Below, one piece after another: positions 17,869 to 27,791 of a DNA stretch of 64,000 bases. Source of the DNA: an uncultured Pseudomonadales bacterium (GTDB taxonomy: Bacteria; Pseudomonadota; Gammaproteobacteria; Pseudomonadales; Cellvibrionaceae); contig CANLDL010000001.1 in the NCBI GenBank assembly GCA_947489425.1, positions 1,220,516 through 1,284,515 of the forward strand. The letters run 5' to 3'. The notes under the pieces were generated by a model. That model was not told where the DNA came from and searched no databases. It saw nothing but the letters and a program-made list of their open reading frames with translations. A program made the translations under genes and the position numbers. How positions within the stretch are numbered: position 1 is the stretch's first letter; every line of letters begins with the position of its first letter.

Positions 17869-19044
17869 TTAATCACTTAATGATTTAATTGCCTGCTCCA
17901 GCCCAGCAAGTGTTAATGGGTACATTTCGTTATCGACTAACTGCTGGGTCATTTCGATGCTGGGCGTATAATGCCAGTAATGTTTATCGACGGGATTGAG
18001 CCATACCACTTTGTTAAATTGGGCCGTTAGTCTTTGCATCCAAACATAGCCAGGCTCGTCGTTCATGTGCTCGACACTCCCATAAGGATGAGAAATTTCA
18101 TAAGGCGACATGGAGGCATCGCCAATAAAAATAACTTTATAATCACTACCATAGGTGTGTAAAACATCTTCTAAAGCAATATGCTCCGTATGTCGGCGTA
18201 AATTGTCTTGCCATACTCTTTCATAAATAAAATTATGAAAATAATAGTACTCTAAATGTTTAAACTCGGTTTTACAGGCAGAAAATAACTCTTCGCAGGT
18301 ATGAATAAACGGATCCATCGAGCCGCCAACATCTAAAAACAGCAACACCTTTACAGTATTGTGGCGCTCAGGCACCATTTTAATATCCAGTAGCCCGGCA
18401 TTTTTTGCGGTAGAACTAATAGTATCGTCGATATTTAGCTCTTCATCGGCGCCAGCTCGGGCAAATTTACGTAATTTTCTTAAGGCGACTTTTAGATTGC
18501 GAGTACCTAATTCAACGCTGTCATCTAAATCTTTAAAGGTGCGCTTTTCCCACACTTTTGCCGCACTCTTGTTACGGCTCTCGCCGCCCACTCGAATACC
18601 TTCTGGGTGATAACCACTATGACCAAAGGGTGAGGTGCCACCGGTACCAATCCATTTACTACCGCCGGCGTGGCGCTCTTGTTGCTCTTTTAAGCGCTCT
18701 TTAAACGTCTCTAATAATTTCTCAAGGCCACCCAGTGATTTAATCTCGGCCTTTTCTTGCTCACTTAAGTGCTTCATAAACTCAGCGCGCAACCAATCCT
18801 CAGGGATCATAGCCTCTAAAAGATCATCGATACTTTCTAATTCATTAAAGTAAGCACCAAAGGCTTTATCAAAACGGTCAAAGTATTTTTCATCCTTAAT
18901 TAAGCACAATCTAGCCAGTAAATAAAAGTCATCTACACTACCAAAAGCCAGCTTTTTTTCCATGGCTTGTAACAGGTGCAGTAATTCCTTGATCGAAACT
19001 GGTAGCTCCAATTTTTTTAGAGTAAAGAAAAAGTCAATTAGCAT
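17869..19044 (-). CDS. CoxE-family VWA-domain protein
   Basis: The 391-residue cytoplasmic protein has an N-terminal helical half and a C-terminal VWA domain from about residue 230. Its MIDAS reads LFLDVGGSMD (D-x-G-x-S), with IGDASMSPYE further on. Proteins of this family are encoded next to MoxR AAA+ ATPases and are thought to act with them as cofactor-insertion or complex-assembly chaperones. The moxR gene lies 41 bp upstream on the same strand, so both are probably co-transcribed. The target is not evident from the neighbours. Confidence 0.9.
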   Translation of the reverse strand: MLIDFFFTLKKLELPVSIKELLHLLQAMEKKLAFGSVDDFYLLARLCLIKDEKYFDRFDKAFGAYFNELESIDDLLEAMIPEDWLRAEFMKHLSEQEKAEIKSLGGLEKLLETFKERLKEQQERHAGGSKWIGTGGTSPFGHSGYHPEGIRVGGESRNKSAAKVWEKRTFKDLDDSVELGTRNLKVALRKLRKFARAGADEELNIDDTISSTAKNAGLLDIKMVPERHNTVKVLLFLDVGGSMDPFIHTCEELFSACKTEFKHLEYYYFHNFIYERVWQDNLRRHTEHIALEDVLHTYGSDYKVIFIGDASMSPYEISHPYGSVEHMNDEPGYVWMQRLTAQFNKVVWLNPVDKHYWHYTPSIEMTQQLVDNEMYPLTLAGLEQAIKSLSD

Positions 19045-19085
19045 AATATAAAGCCAGCCATTGGGTGATGATAATCATGGCTTGC

Positions 19086-19928
19086 TTACGAGCCTCTTTT
19101 AATCATAAACGCTAATTTTTGTAGTAGATGAACATCTTGTTCGTTTTTGAGTAGCGCGCCGTAAAGAGGAGGTATTGCCTTGCTTGGGTCACGTTCTTTT
19201 AAAGCCTTCTCTGACATGTCATCGGCCAATAATAATTTTAACCAATCAATAAGTTCTGAGGTGGATGGCTTTTTCTTTAAGCCACGGGTTTCGCGTACTT
19301 GAAAAAACACATCTAAAGCTTCTTTGAGCAGTGAGGCTTTTAAATCGGGAAAGTGGACATTAACGATTTCCTGCATTGTTGCTTTATCTGGGAACTGTAT
19401 GTAGTGGAAAAAACAACGTCGTAAAAAGGCATCTGGTAGCTCTTTTTCGTTGTTACTCGTAATAATGATAATTGGACGATTAACCGCTTTTATCGTCTCC
19501 CCTGTCTCATAAACAAAAAACTCCATTTTATCGAGCTCTTGAAGCAAATCGTTAGGGAATTCAATATCGGCTTTATCAATCTCGTCAATTAATAATACAA
19601 CCTGCTCTTTAGCTGCAAAAGCCTCCCACAGCTTACCTTGTTTAATGTAGTTTTTTATATCGTGTACTTTATCATCACCCAATTGTGAGTCACGTAGTCG
19701 GGATACAGCATCGTACTCATACAAACCCTGGTGTGCTTTAGTGGTCGACTTAATGTGCCACTGCACTAACGTCATACCTAAGGCAGAGGCCACCTCTTCA
19801 GCTAGCATAGTTTTGCCCGTACCCGGCTCACCTTTAATCAATAAAGGTCGCTCTAGCACTCTTGCCGCATTAACGGCCATTTGCAGCTCTTCTGTCGCGA
19901 TGTAATTTTTGGTACCCGTAAAACTCAT
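19086..19928 (-). CDS. MoxR-family AAA+ ATPase
   Basis: The 280-residue protein has Walker A GEPGTGKTM (residues 36-44), Walker B VLLIDEIDKAD (about 111-121), sensor 1 IIITSNNEKELPDAFLRRC and an arginine-finger segment. MoxR ATPases work with VWA partners in remodelling or maturation of protein complexes. It forms the first gene of a two-gene unit with the CoxE-type VWA protein. No ribosome-binding site of note was seen. Confidence 0.93.
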   Translation of the reverse strand: MSFTGTKNYIATEELQMAVNAARVLERPLLIKGEPGTGKTMLAEEVASALGMTLVQWHIKSTTKAHQGLYEYDAVSRLRDSQLGDDKVHDIKNYIKQGKLWEAFAAKEQVVLLIDEIDKADIEFPNDLLQELDKMEFFVYETGETIKAVNRPIIIITSNNEKELPDAFLRRCFFHYIQFPDKATMQEIVNVHFPDLKASLLKEALDVFFQVRETRGLKKKPSTSELIDWLKLLLADDMSEKALKERDPSKAIPPLYGALLKNEQDVHLLQKLAFMIKRGS

Positions 19929-20140
19929 AAAACCCTCAAAATAGTCAAACTCAATGTGATGCGCATATTACCATAAAGCTTTTGAGTGTTTTTAGGCACG
20001 AGCGTATACCAGTGACAACTTAAAAAAGAGAAGTAATGTTATCTACACTTAGCAGGATTATTTGTAGACCAAAGGTGCCACTATATAAAAAATCGCAAAC
20101 AACCTAACGTGCGGAGTAAATTATTGAACCCACTTATATA

Positions 20141-20845
20141 TTATTGTTTGGATATTTCAGCAATGTATTGAGAGCGTATTTCTGCAATAAGACCCTCCTC
20201 TTCCATCTCTTTTAGCACCTTGACTAATTTCGGAACTACATCCGCATTCTTCTTATGCAGATAATGAAATAGAGGGTATGTTTGAAGTGTGCTCTGATAG
20301 GTTTGGTTATTTTCTTCTTTTATAAAATCTAAAACGAGCGGTATGCTCGTAAGACGAGCAATGATAATGACATCGCATCGATTTTTACCGAGCATGCCAA
20401 AAAGTTGCTTATTTGAATTGACACTAATAGTATCAAACTCACGCGTTCCAGCTTCGGCAAACTTAACACCATTACGGATGCACGTGCGATGACTAGACAG
20501 GCTCTCCCATTTATCAATAGATAAATCTTTTTGTGTGGTAATTGCAACGCCTTCCATAATACCAATAGGAATTGGAACCATAATTAAGTTTTTGTACTTT
20601 AAATGAACATTTTTAATACGGTACAATTCTCCGTCTACTTTACCTTCATTAGCGCCGTATATTGCTCTTTCTGCGGGTAAATCTACCGCTACCATATCTA
20701 TTCCTAAGCGATCGTAGGCCACCTTTAAAACACGTTTACTAATAGTTGCATAGGATGATTTTTCAATAGCAGTAAACTCCATGACATCTTGCGCCTGTAA
20801 AAGGCTTGCACTTAGTAATAAAGAAATAAAAATTAAATTTTTCAT
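20141..20845 (-). CDS. Orphan periplasmic solute-binding protein (SBP_bac_3-like)
   Basis: The 234-residue protein has a clear signal peptide (KNLIFISLLLSASLLQAQ) and the two-lobe pattern of small family-3 solute-binding proteins (VDLPAERAIYGANEGKVDGEL, with CDVIIIARLTSIPLVLDFI at the second hinge). There are no transporter permease or ATPase genes beside it. Such orphan binding proteins often serve as sensors. The divergent neighbour is a membrane GGDEF/EAL protein, so a signalling link is possible but unproven. Confidence 0.8.
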   Translation of the reverse strand: MKNLIFISLLLSASLLQAQDVMEFTAIEKSSYATISKRVLKVAYDRLGIDMVAVDLPAERAIYGANEGKVDGELYRIKNVHLKYKNLIMVPIPIGIMEGVAITTQKDLSIDKWESLSSHRTCIRNGVKFAEAGTREFDTISVNSNKQLFGMLGKNRCDVIIIARLTSIPLVLDFIKEENNQTYQSTLQTYPLFHYLHKKNADVVPKLVKVLKEMEEEGLIAEIRSQYIAEISKQ

Positions 20846-21243
20846 AATCGTTAACTCTAATGAAAATTTGAGAGGTGTCTAAAATAAATATTACTACAAG
20901 TTTGCAATAATGCCACCGATAACTAGGTTATTCTCAAATCGATAACACAATGGGTACGTGAGGCTGTGCCCCCTTAAAACTCGCTTAGAAGAAGCATTTA
21001 CTGCTATCAGACTATTGCCATAAGCCACTGATATTATTAAATAATCTCCAATAAAGCTCACAGCTATATTGTCAAAACTTGAAGACAAGGGCTAATCCGG
21101 CTTACTATAAGTCTATTAGTTTGCCAGATAACTGGTTAATGTCGAAGGAAATGACCGCTAAAGAAGTTTCCCAACAAATATAAGTACACCTTAAGGCCTC
21201 TATATTTATAAGCTATAGGCCTTTGTTGACGACATAAAACAAT
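20846..21243. other. Intergenic region with no recognisable feature
   Basis: This 398 bp gap between the divergent binding-protein and GGDEF/EAL genes must contain both promoters. I could not pick convincing -35/-10 pairs, repeats or RNA structure. Short open frames here lack support. Confidence 0.5.
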
Positions 21244-23625
21244 ATGAAAAATAAATCGCCAAGTCATAATCGCATCGCCAAAAAATTGGTGCTTGGCATC
21301 ATCTTGATTAGCTCTTTACTCACAGTTATTACCACATCTATACAACTGTATTTTGATTATCGACAATCTGTTAATACCATTCACGAAAATTTAAGTACGA
21401 TCGAATTAAGCGCTGTACCTAGCATTGTTAATGATGTTTGGGTATTGGATAACAATCAAATTCAGACTCAACTTGATAGTTTAGTAAGACTACAGGATAT
21501 CGAATATGTAGCTATCAAAGTGGCTGGCGAAATTCGCTGGCAATCAGGGACACCACAAGACACCCGCATGATAAAACGTAGTTACCCGTTAATATACGAA
21601 CACAAAAGCACTATAAATAACATTGGCAAACTGGAAGTTCATGCTGCATTAAGTGCGGTATACATCCGACTTATCGATAAAGTACTGCTAATACTTGTAT
21701 CAAACGCGTTAAAAACTTTTTTAGTGGCGGGATTTAGTATTCTATTTTTTTATTATCTCGTCACCCGCCACCTATATCGCCTTCTTGATAGCGTACAAAA
21801 TTTTCGACTAAGCGGTGTTAACTCACCACTCAAATTACCTCGTAGTAGTAAACCAAATAATAAGCCTGACGAACTCGAATTACTGGTTTTAGCATTCAAT
21901 CAATTACAATCTGAGGTAACAAAATCGTACCAAAAAGTCTTTAAAGAGAAAGAAAAATCACAAGTAACACTAAACTCCATAGGCGATGGTGTTATTGTCA
22001 CCGATAAATCTGGTTTGATCGAATCAATTAACCCTGTTGCCGAGCACTTAACAGGATGGACAAACACAGAGGCCATTGGCCAACCCGTTAATAACGTATT
22101 CAAAATAATCGATGAAGTTACAAGAGAGACTGTATTTAGCCCTGTAGAACTTGCTGTTGCACGCGGAAAGACTCAATCCTTTGATAAAATGATTTTAATT
22201 AATCGCAAAGGCGGTGAGGCCGCTATTGAGGATTCAGCAGCACCCATTATAGATACAGAAGGTAATATAATTGGCACAGTGTTAGTCTTTCACGACGTAA
22301 CCAATGCTAGGCAGTTAACCGAAGAGCTAAGCTGGAATGCGAGTCATGACCCCTTAACTCGCCTAGCTAATCGCAGAGAATTTGAAAATCAAGTGAGCCA
22401 AGCAATCGAGGCATACTTGCATCAGCATGCAACACATATCTTACTGTTTCTCGACCTCGATCAATTCAAAATTATTAATGACACTTGTGGACATGCCGCT
22501 GGCGATGCACTATTAAAACAATTGTCCTCTCTACTCGAAACAGAGGTACGTAAAAGCGACACCTTAGCGCGACTAGGGGGTGACGAATTTGGTGTATTAC
22601 TACAGGAATGTACCATTGAGAAAGGCACAGAAATAGCCGAGCATTTAAGAAAGACCGTGGAGAGTTTTCGATTTAAGCGAGAAAACAAAATATTTCGTGT
22701 AGGTGTTTCTATTGGTCTTGTAGAAATTAAAAAAAATAATACCGTTGAGGATTTAATTCGCCACGCAGACCTTGCGTGCTATCAGGCAAAAGCGGCCGGT
22801 AAAAACCGCATCCATATATACCAAGACAAAGAAGGCCAAGAAAAGGAAGGAGAGCTATTACAATTTAACCGCATTATGAATGCGTTAGAAAAAAACCAGT
22901 TTGAACTTTTTGCACAACCGATTGTTTTTGCAAAATCGATGCAAGTACACCACTATGAAATATTAATTAGACTACGCACCGAAAACGGTGACATTATCTT
23001 ACCCAATGAATTTATAGCCTCTGCAGAGCGTTATGGTGTTATGTCGAATATCGACAGATGGGTGATTCGTCACTCATTCGAATGGTTAGCAACACAAAAA
23101 ACGGACAACATTAAAATAGCCATCAATTTATCTGGGGCAAGCCTAGGAGATACGCAGCTACCGCAATTTATTGCTCAACTCTTTAACGAAACCCAAATAA
23201 GCAGCCATCAAATTAGCTTTGAGATTACCGAAACAACCGCTATTGCCAATATGGCTCAAGCCTTAAAACTCATAACCGACTTAAAAAAACTGGGCTGTAT
23301 CTTTGCTCTAGATGACTTTGGAAGTGGTTTATCCTCATTCTCTTATTTAAAGATATTCCCGGTTAGCTACCTAAAAATAGATGGTACATTTGTACGCGAC
23401 ATCATAAAAAACCCCGTCGACTATGCAATGGTACAAGCTATCCATCAAATTGGGCAGGTAATGCATATAGAAACCATTGCAGAGTATGTAGAAAGCGACG
23501 AACTCATTACTGCTTGCCAAAAAATGGGCATTAACTTTTTACAAGGGTATGGAATCGCGCAGCCTGCGCCGATCTCTACATTGGTATTTTCTGATAGTGA
23601 GGTTGAAAGCAATAAGGAGCATTAA
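21244..23625 (+). CDS. Membrane PAS-GGDEF-EAL protein (c-di-GMP synthesis/degradation)
   Basis: The order is transmembrane helix 1 (about 14-36), a periplasmic sensor of about 110 residues, transmembrane helix 2 (about 150-172), a linker, a PAS domain (about 238-360), GGDEF (LARLGGDEFG near 443) and EAL (from about 550). An RKSD sequence before GGDEF fits the product-inhibition I-site (R-x-x-D). The EAL signature reads EILIRL. AINLSG, EITET, LDDFGSG and LKIDG are kept, so phosphodiesterase activity is plausible. Both domains look intact, so net activity cannot be predicted. No Shine-Dalgarno is evident at the ATG. Confidence 0.93.
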   Translation: MKNKSPSHNRIAKKLVLGIILISSLLTVITTSIQLYFDYRQSVNTIHENLSTIELSAVPSIVNDVWVLDNNQIQTQLDSLVRLQDIEYVAIKVAGEIRWQSGTPQDTRMIKRSYPLIYEHKSTINNIGKLEVHAALSAVYIRLIDKVLLILVSNALKTFLVAGFSILFFYYLVTRHLYRLLDSVQNFRLSGVNSPLKLPRSSKPNNKPDELELLVLAFNQLQSEVTKSYQKVFKEKEKSQVTLNSIGDGVIVTDKSGLIESINPVAEHLTGWTNTEAIGQPVNNVFKIIDEVTRETVFSPVELAVARGKTQSFDKMILINRKGGEAAIEDSAAPIIDTEGNIIGTVLVFHDVTNARQLTEELSWNASHDPLTRLANRREFENQVSQAIEAYLHQHATHILLFLDLDQFKIINDTCGHAAGDALLKQLSSLLETEVRKSDTLARLGGDEFGVLLQECTIEKGTEIAEHLRKTVESFRFKRENKIFRVGVSIGLVEIKKNNTVEDLIRHADLACYQAKAAGKNRIHIYQDKEGQEKEGELLQFNRIMNALEKNQFELFAQPIVFAKSMQVHHYEILIRLRTENGDIILPNEFIASAERYGVMSNIDRWVIRHSFEWLATQKTDNIKIAINLSGASLGDTQLPQFIAQLFNETQISSHQISFEITETTAIANMAQALKLITDLKKLGCIFALDDFGSGLSSFSYLKIFPVSYLKIDGTFVRDIIKNPVDYAMVQAIHQIGQVMHIETIAEYVESDELITACQKMGINFLQGYGIAQPAPISTLVFSDSEVESNKEH

Positions 23626-23851
23626 AAAAGGGCTCCACCCCTTTAATAAACTATTAATTTTTATCTTTCTCAAATTTATAGTGCTTTGGAATATTATCAG
23701 GATTGTTTTCTTCTGATAACGAGCTCGGGTTTTTAACAGCCTCGCCCCTTAGACCCTTTAATTAAAAAGCTAACAGGCCAATATGATTTTCTATTTATCC
23801 TTGAGGGTTGATAAATTTAACCCGAAGGCAGGTCAAATATTGTGCACTCAA

Positions 23852-24397
23852 TTAACTACCCCTATCACTAGCAGCTTTTATTATATTAAGTAATGCTGTG
23901 GCCACCTCTTGATTTTTATCTACTAGGTCAAAGAAAATATTTATATTTGACGTACAATTTATGATCACTTGATCGTGCTGTTGCTTATCACTACCTTTTA
24001 CACCCTCCGTACTGCTAAGTACTAATTGCTCTAAACCTTGCAGCAATAACTTCTCGGAGCTTAACTCAAGTGCTTTTATCTGTTCCCGCAACTTGCTCCA
24101 GTCTCCCTCTTTTATTGGCCATTGTGGTTTATGGCTATACTTCATACTCGCTCTTATTGCTCGTAAAGGCTCGGTGGTTTGTTGTGAGCATGCATCGGTG
24201 AATTGGCCCATCTCTTTTGCAGCCTCGCGGGGTAACTCACCGTAATATCTACCCACCCAACAGCAACACAACAATAACGGTACATTGACACCGGCTTGGT
24301 CTTGCAGTGTTAAACATGCTGACTGAACACCCGCTTTAGCATAAAATGCGGTGGCAAAGTCCCATAGTGAAGGGATAGTTTTTATTGTTTTAGGCAT
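23852..24397 (-). CDS. TIGR02444-family protein, function unknown
   Basis: The protein (about 181 aa from the chosen start) carries the family pattern SLWDFATAFYAKAGVQSACL and VNVPLLLCCCWVGRYYGEL near the N-terminus. These occur in a conserved proteobacterial family with no known role. A longer frame begins at a TTG (24424), but the ATG at 24395-24397 begins the conserved part, and neither has a good ribosome-binding site. It diverges from the shikimate kinase gene. Confidence 0.8.
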   Translation of the reverse strand: MPKTIKTIPSLWDFATAFYAKAGVQSACLTLQDQAGVNVPLLLCCCWVGRYYGELPREAAKEMGQFTDACSQQTTEPLRAIRASMKYSHKPQWPIKEGDWSKLREQIKALELSSEKLLLQGLEQLVLSSTEGVKGSDKQQHDQVIINCTSNINIFFDLVDKNQEVATALLNIIKAASDRGS

Positions 24398-24501
24398 ATG
24401 GCTTATATAGGAGCCTTTGAACAAGTCATGCGTAATTTTTCGCTGGCTAAAACTTCACTCAGACTCATTCAGAGGCTCCATAGAAATTTAAAGAGAATGT
24501 A

Positions 24502-25011
24502 ATGACAGATAATATCATTTTAATTGGCATGCCGGGCTCGGGTAAGAGCACCATTGGTGTGCAGCTTGCCAAGCACTTAGGGCTAGAGTTTATCGATACT
24601 GACTTGGTGATTCAAACAGATCAGGGACGTTTACTGCAAGATATTGTCGATAATGACGGCCATGAGGTACTTCGTGAAATGGAGTCGCAGACACTGCAAA
24701 ACTTAACAACTAACAAATCATTAATTGCCACTGGCGGTAGCGCCGTTTATAGCGATGCTGGTATGCAAAACCTTAAAGCCCAAGGCATTGTAGTTTATTT
24801 ATCGGTGAATTTTGAAGAGATAGAAAAACGCATTAACGATAGTGAAAACAGCCGCGGCATTGCCAAAGCTAAAGGCCAAACGCTTAAAGATATTTACGAT
24901 GAGCGCATACCACTTTATGAAAAATACGCTGACATTACCATTAACAATAACGATTTTATTGATATGGAAATATTAGCCCAGGCGATCGATACCTATAAAG
25001 AAAGCCACTAA
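24502..25011 (+). CDS. Shikimate kinase
   Basis: The 169-residue P-loop kinase phosphorylates shikimate in the chorismate pathway. Walker A is GMPGSGKST (residues 9-17). The shikimate-site aspartate is in FIDTD. The loop reads ATGGSAV, where classical enzymes have GGG. The lid segment is SENSRGIAKAKGQ. The GGS in place of GGG and the absence of aroB nearby (AroK usually precedes aroB) suggest a second, AroL-like or specialised kinase. It ends at a strong terminator. Confidence 0.85.
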   Translation: MTDNIILIGMPGSGKSTIGVQLAKHLGLEFIDTDLVIQTDQGRLLQDIVDNDGHEVLREMESQTLQNLTTNKSLIATGGSAVYSDAGMQNLKAQGIVVYLSVNFEEIEKRINDSENSRGIAKAKGQTLKDIYDERIPLYEKYADITINNNDFIDMEILAQAIDTYKESH

Positions 25012-25042
25012 CAATTAGCAAAAAGTTCACTCACAACAAACA

Positions 25043-25077
25043 AAAAAGCCGTTACTTATGCAGTAACGGCTTTTTTA
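25043..25077. terminator. Bidirectional intrinsic terminator between shikimate kinase and fadE
   Basis: AAAAAAGCCGTTACT, loop TATGC, AGTAACGGCTTTTTT: a perfect stem with an A-run and a T-run on either side, between convergent genes. Confidence 0.95.
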
Positions 25078-25138
25078 ATGGCTCTTATAAAGCAGTCAAC
25101 ATACCAACCATATAACCGGTAGATTGAGCCACTAAAGG

Positions 25139-27607
25139 TTAAGCAGCAGACGATTTAGGCTCTTCAACGTCACTTAAATCAACAGGCTGACGTACAAGTT
25201 CACGCTCGTCAAAGTGATCAACATGAATCACTTCCATTAACGCATCATTGTAATCAGACAATGTTTTTGCCTCTGTCTCAGAAAGCACACCGGCTTCTTT
25301 AGCGGCTTCGATTTGGTATTTACCCAACGCACGCTTCACTTTACCGGCTTTAACGCCCTCTTTGATTTTATCAAACAATGGCTTCATCTCATCGCGTTGC
25401 TTGAACACAGCCTCTAACTGACCCAATGGGTTAGTTGGCATTGCTTTAGCGTAAACACTCTCAAGATGACGGCGACGTACATCGGTATCTTTGGTGAATA
25501 GTTTAGAGATTTGCGTATCTAGCGCATCGCTTGGCGCATTGAATCTAGCACCTAACGGGAACACTAAAAACTTCAACTTCGCAGCCAATAGCTTGCTTGG
25601 GTAGTTTTGTAAAATCTCTTGCATCGCTACTTGGTACTGATTAGTTAAGTAGTTCATGCTCCACTGTACAACGGGGTATTCCTCCTCAGGGCAACCTTCG
25701 TTTTCGTAGTGTTTTAATACCATACTACCCAAGTACAACATACTTAACAGGTCACCTAAGCGAGCCGATAGCATTTCTTTAAACTTAAGTTTTGACTGCA
25801 AGCTCAGCATAGAGATATCGGCAACCAAGGCAAAGGCACTACTCAAACGATTAAGATCACGGTAGTGTTGCTCTAGTTTAGAACTACCTTCAACAGAGCC
25901 TAGTTTACCGCCAGTAAAACCTAATACTAAAGAACGCGCAGCATTCGATAGAGAGAAACCAATATGACCAAAGAATGTTTTATCAAACTCATCAACACTC
26001 TCGGCATTGAGCGGCATACCTGCTAGTTCCATCTCACGTAGTACGTATGGATGACTTCGCGTTGCACCTTGACCAAAAATCATCAAGTTACGCGTCATAA
26101 TGTTTGCGCCTTCAACGGTAATAAGAATTGGTACAGAACTATAAGCATCAGCTACATAGTTTTTAGGGCCAGTCATTACCGCTTTACCGCCTTGAATATC
26201 CATCGCATCGATAGAGCACTGACGCGCCATCTCGGTCAAATGGTATTTAAGGATAGCAGAAGGAACACTTGGCTTCTCACCATAAGAAAGTGCTTGCACG
26301 GTATGGGTTACCGCAGCATTAATGATGTAGCTAAAGCCCGCAATACGCGCTAGAGGTTTTTGTACACCCTCGAACAAGCTGATAGGTAGACCAAACTGCT
26401 GACGTAGTGATGCATAAGCAGAGGTACCGGCTAGCATTTGCTTCGCATAGCCGTTAGAAATACTGGGTAGAGTCACACAGCGGCCAACCGATAAGCAGTT
26501 AACAAGCATAGTCCAGCCTTTACCTGCCATGTCAGCACCACCGATGATGTAATCGAGTGGAATAAAGACTTCTTCACCAAAGATAGGACCATTAATAAAA
26601 GCATCACCAATAGGCTTATGACGACGACCAATGCTAATACCTTTAGTTTCGCGAGGAATCAAGGCACAAGTTATGCCGTACTCGTCTTTGTCACCTAATA
26701 GATGGTCTGGATCTTCTAGCTGAAACGCTAGACCAATAAGCGTAGCGATAGGTGCCAGTGTGATATAACGTTTTTCAAAGGTCAGTTTAATACCTAGGAT
26801 TTCTTTACCTTCAAACTCACCCTTACAAATCACACCTTTATCAGGCAGTGAGGTTGCATCGGAGCCAGCCAATGGGCCAGTCAGTGCAAAACAAGGGACA
26901 TCGATACCTTTTGCAAGGCGTGGAAGGTAGTGATTTTTCTGCTCTTCGGTACCGTATTTGATGAGTAGCTCACCAGGTCCTAAGGAGTTAGGCACACCAA
27001 TAAAGTTACCAATACAACCACCACAAATAGACGTACGACTTAACACCTCGGCTTGGGCAACACCCGAAAGCTCAAGACCACCGTATGACTTAGGGATAAT
27101 CATCCCTAAAAAGCCGCTATCTTTAATAAACTTAACGATATCTTCAGGAATAACGGCAATATTATGGTTAATATCCCACTTATCCGCCATACCACAAAGC
27201 TCTGTAACAGGGCCATCCATAAAGGCTTGCTCGTCAGCTGTTAGCTCTGGTCTTGGAAGATCAAGCAGTTTGTTCCACTGTGGCTTACCGCTAAATATCT
27301 CGCCATCCCACCAGACTGTACCGGCATCAATCGCTTCTTGCTCGGTTTGTGAGATCTCAGGCAATACACTGCGAAACCACTTAAATATTGATTTGCTCAA
27401 TAGCTGTTTACGCAAAGGCGCTTGAGCTAGCAGTAATATACCCGCGGTCAATACCACCATAAGGATCGCTAGTAGACCAAAACCCGATACGACTACCTTA
27501 ATAGCAGTTAATCCTGCCAATAAGATCCCTGCCTTCATTAGAGAGGCTCTGCTGTAGGCTGAGTAAAGGATAACCCCTACTGTTGCCAGAATAAAAAATA
27601 TAGTCAT
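25139..27607 (-). CDS. fadE: Acyl-CoA dehydrogenase FadE (long form)
   Basis: The product performs the first, FAD-dependent oxidation of acyl-CoA in beta-oxidation. The 822-residue length and layout match E. coli FadE (814 aa). Two N-terminal hydrophobic segments (TIFFILATVGVILYSAY and KVVVSGFGLLAILMVVLTAG) are followed by the dehydrogenase core (CFALTGPLAGSDATSLPDKG, IDAMDIQGGKAVMTG). A C-terminal DUF1974 region completes it. It diverges from a TetR-type regulator and the fadD-H-I-J genes. The shared 184 bp region has a perfect GC-rich palindrome that probably controls both directions. Confidence 0.95.
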   Translation of the reverse strand: MTIFFILATVGVILYSAYSRASLMKAGILLAGLTAIKVVVSGFGLLAILMVVLTAGILLLAQAPLRKQLLSKSIFKWFRSVLPEISQTEQEAIDAGTVWWDGEIFSGKPQWNKLLDLPRPELTADEQAFMDGPVTELCGMADKWDINHNIAVIPEDIVKFIKDSGFLGMIIPKSYGGLELSGVAQAEVLSRTSICGGCIGNFIGVPNSLGPGELLIKYGTEEQKNHYLPRLAKGIDVPCFALTGPLAGSDATSLPDKGVICKGEFEGKEILGIKLTFEKRYITLAPIATLIGLAFQLEDPDHLLGDKDEYGITCALIPRETKGISIGRRHKPIGDAFINGPIFGEEVFIPLDYIIGGADMAGKGWTMLVNCLSVGRCVTLPSISNGYAKQMLAGTSAYASLRQQFGLPISLFEGVQKPLARIAGFSYIINAAVTHTVQALSYGEKPSVPSAILKYHLTEMARQCSIDAMDIQGGKAVMTGPKNYVADAYSSVPILITVEGANIMTRNLMIFGQGATRSHPYVLREMELAGMPLNAESVDEFDKTFFGHIGFSLSNAARSLVLGFTGGKLGSVEGSSKLEQHYRDLNRLSSAFALVADISMLSLQSKLKFKEMLSARLGDLLSMLYLGSMVLKHYENEGCPEEEYPVVQWSMNYLTNQYQVAMQEILQNYPSKLLAAKLKFLVFPLGARFNAPSDALDTQISKLFTKDTDVRRRHLESVYAKAMPTNPLGQLEAVFKQRDEMKPLFDKIKEGVKAGKVKRALGKYQIEAAKEAGVLSETEAKTLSDYNDALMEVIHVDHFDERELVRQPVDLSDVEEPKSSAA

Positions 27608-27664
27608 TGTTCACCTCTATATATAAATATTACTTTGATATAATTATTTCATCTAAATAAAAAA

Positions 27665-27674
27665 CGAGCGCTCG
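27665..27674. promoter_or_regulatory. Palindromic operator candidate between fadE and the TetR regulator gene
   Basis: CGAGCGCTCG is perfect and is flanked by AA and CTC (AACGAGCGCTCGCTC). It is the only GC-rich stretch in an AT-rich 184 bp intergenic region. This form is typical of TetR-family operators in fatty-acid genes, and it lies between the divergent fadE and tetR genes. Confidence 0.6.
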
Positions 27675-27791
27675 CTCTATAAATCATGTTAATATTACTT
27701 ACACACTTATACAAGCAGTATTTTGAATGTTTTGCAAACTTAAAAGATTGACTGCTTCTAATAAATTAAAAATAAAAAGAGTGCTCCTATT

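Noticed and set aside
20894..21088. 64-codon minus-strand frame in the gap before the GGDEF/EAL gene
   Set aside because: No ribosome-binding site, no recognisable motif and composition like non-coding sequence.
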